Below are positions 35,032 through 36,091 of a DNA stretch of 36,091 nucleotides, one piece after another. The notes below the pieces were generated by a model. The model was not told the DNA's origin. It saw nothing but the letters and a program-made list of their open reading frames with translations, and ran no database searches. Both the position numbers and the translations under genes were made by a program. Source of the DNA: Candidatus Ligilactobacillus excrementigallinarum (lineage in GTDB: Bacteria; Bacillota; Bacilli; Lactobacillales; Lactobacillaceae); assembly GCA_019114385.1 (NCBI GenBank), contig DXFP01000015.1, positions 1-36,091 on the forward strand, read 5' to 3'. Every line of letters begins with the position of its first letter. Position 1 is the stretch's first letter.

Positions 35032-35439
35032 TTAATCATCCTCCTGCTTTATTTGTAAATCACTTTTAATTTGTGTTGTACTGATCTCCGGTGTTCGTGG
35101 TAAATAAACTACCTGAACACCTTCTTTTTTCAAAAAATCAAATTTTCCTTTCCAGTCATCACCGATTACAAAAGTATCAATCTTATATTTATGCATATCA
35201 TCAATTTTTTGATCCCAACTTTTTTCTGGAATCACTTGATCAACATAGCGGATTGCTTCTAATAATTCTTTTCGTTTCTCATAATTAAAATATGCTTTTT
35301 TATGCTTTTGCTTTGCATTAAATTCATCTGTTGATAGCCCTACAATCAGATAATCACCATATTGTTTTGCGCGCTTCAATAAATTAACATGACCATAATG
35401 CAATAAATCAAAAGTACCATATGTAATTACACGTTTAAT
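35032..35439 (-). CDS. tagD: Glycerol-3-phosphate cytidylyltransferase (TagD/TarD), apparent ATT start
   Basis: TagD makes CDP-glycerol from CTP and glycerol 3-phosphate for wall teichoic acid. The protein reads [20 protein letters not shown] (the HxGH CTP site), [26 protein letters not shown] and the second signature [14 protein letters not shown]. The family starts M-K-R-V; here the codon before AAA CGT is ATT (35437-35439), nine bases after AGGAG. An in-frame TTG at 35446-35448 touches AGGAG and would leave no spacing. The ATT start is therefore favoured. It is separated by one base from nfo. Confidence 0.85.
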   Translation of the reverse strand: MKRVITYGTFDLLHYGHVNLLKRAKQYGDYLIVGLSTDEFNAKQKHKKAYFNYEKRKELLEAIRYVDQVIPEKSWDQKIDDMHKYKIDTFVIGDDWKGKFDFLKKEGVQVVYLPRTPEISTTQIKSDLQIKQEDD

Positions 35440-35484
35440 AAGTATCAACTCCTATTAAAATTATACTTTATCCAACGTAAAATG

Positions 35485-36090
35485 CTATTGTTTTGCAATT
35501 TTATCTTCCGCAAGTTGAATAGCATTCTTAATCATTAATCCTGATCTTAGTTTATGTGCAAGTTGATGTGCATTAACTTGCATTTCCAAAAATTCTTGAT
35601 TGGTAATTTTTTCAAGAACTTCATCAATATCTTCCAATGAATCTACTGCAATTCCTACGTTGTTATCTAAAATAAATTTACTAATTGCAGCTTTTTTCCA
35701 CACAATTACTGGCATTCCAGAACTTAGATACAAAGATGTTTTATGAGGCGCATTATATAACTGATAGTCCGCATAAATGCCGCCATCACCAGTTAATGAA
35801 GTCCCATCCCAAACTAAGCCAAAATCACCTTTTAAATATTTAGGTAGTTCTTCTGCTTGATATAATCCTTCATAACTAATATTTTCAGGATAATGGTCAG
35901 CAGGATCCATTCCAAATAAATATGCATGACTATTTTTTAACTTTAATTTAGTTAAGAAGGATGATTTTTCCAAATTTCCCGCAAAGCAAATTGAATGTTC
36001 GTATTCTTGATGATTAATTAGTGGTTGCGGATTGTAGTAATCAAATACTCCTAAAACCACCATTTTTGTCGTTACTCCTGCTTCTCGCAT
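35485..36090 (-). CDS. Gtf3/galactofuranosyltransferase-like sugar transferase, C-terminal part
   Basis: The visible 200 residues run off the right edge of the window. GLVWDGTSLTGDGGIYADY and LYNAPHKTSLYLSSGMPVIVW followed by AAISKFILDNNVGIAVDSLEDI are the landmarks of the Gtf3/beta-1,6-galactofuranosyltransferase group. This group glycosylates serine-rich adhesins or surface polymers. A methionine at the very edge may be internal. It lies 45 bases upstream of the tagD-like gene on the same strand, so a role in the cell envelope is plausible. Confidence 0.75.
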   Translation of the reverse strand: MREAGVTTKMVVLGVFDYYNPQPLINHQEYEHSICFAGNLEKSSFLTKLKLKNSHAYLFGMDPADHYPENISYEGLYQAEELPKYLKGDFGLVWDGTSLTGDGGIYADYQLYNAPHKTSLYLSSGMPVIVWKKAAISKFILDNNVGIAVDSLEDIDEVLEKITNQEFLEMQVNAHQLAHKLRSGLMIKNAIQLAEDKIAKQ

Positions 36091-36091
36091 T

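Noticed and set aside
1..36091. tRNA, rRNA, CRISPR arrays, insertion sequences or a riboswitch
   Set aside because: I looked for clover-leaf ends, repeated spacers, transposase motifs and T-box or SAM-type leaders and found none that I could support.

Overview
The window looks like part of the chromosome of a low-GC Gram-positive bacterium, most likely a member of the Lactobacillaceae or a close relative. The signs are AT-rich DNA, strong purine-rich Shine-Dalgarno sites, many TTG and GTG starts, an arginine deiminase locus, a phoH-ybeY-dgkA-era block, and a XerS recombinase. I cannot name the species. All helices, promoters and starts were found by eye, without a folding program or database search.

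Left part (1-2406). This is a degraded accessory stretch that looks richer in GC than the rest. It holds the start of an Lsa-like ABC-F ATPase gene running off the left edge, the tail of a broken amino acid permease gene, a bile-salt-hydrolase-type gene broken by two frameshifts, and an ArsC/Spx-like gene whose expected ATG reads ATA. The ABC-F gene has an elaborate leader: a three-codon ORF, a long helix over that ORF, and competing antiterminator and terminator helices.

Terminus candidate (2557-4458). A YczE/YitT-type membrane protein is followed by a dif-like imperfect palindrome and xerS. To the right of this point most genes lie on the minus strand (29 of 35 by my count). Together these suggest the replication terminus.

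Housekeeping part (4463-20914). Signal peptidase I, a TIM-barrel protein, DegV with a MarR regulator, RqcH, a DMT transporter, a phosphoesterase, an HD hydrolase, the phoH-ybeY-dgkA-era block, 5-formyltetrahydrofolate cyclo-ligase, an APC permease, a ThrE-type exporter and an OsmC protein. Several proteins here have no recognisable function.

Arginine locus (22487-28861). arcA-arcB-arcC are followed by a terminator and then two tandem APC-type antiporter genes. A near-consensus CcpA (cre) site overlaps the -35 box of the arcA promoter, so carbon catabolite control is likely. D-serine ammonia-lyase lies upstream as a separate unit.

Envelope part (30600-36090). A TMEM175-like channel and a small membrane protein come first. 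Next is an icaA-icaD-icaB-like operon for poly-N-acetylglucosamine, without a visible icaC and with a palindrome between its -35 and -10 boxes. Endonuclease IV, a TagD-type cytidylyltransferase that seems to start at ATT, and the C-terminal part of a Gtf3/galactofuranosyltransferase-like sugar transferase end the window.
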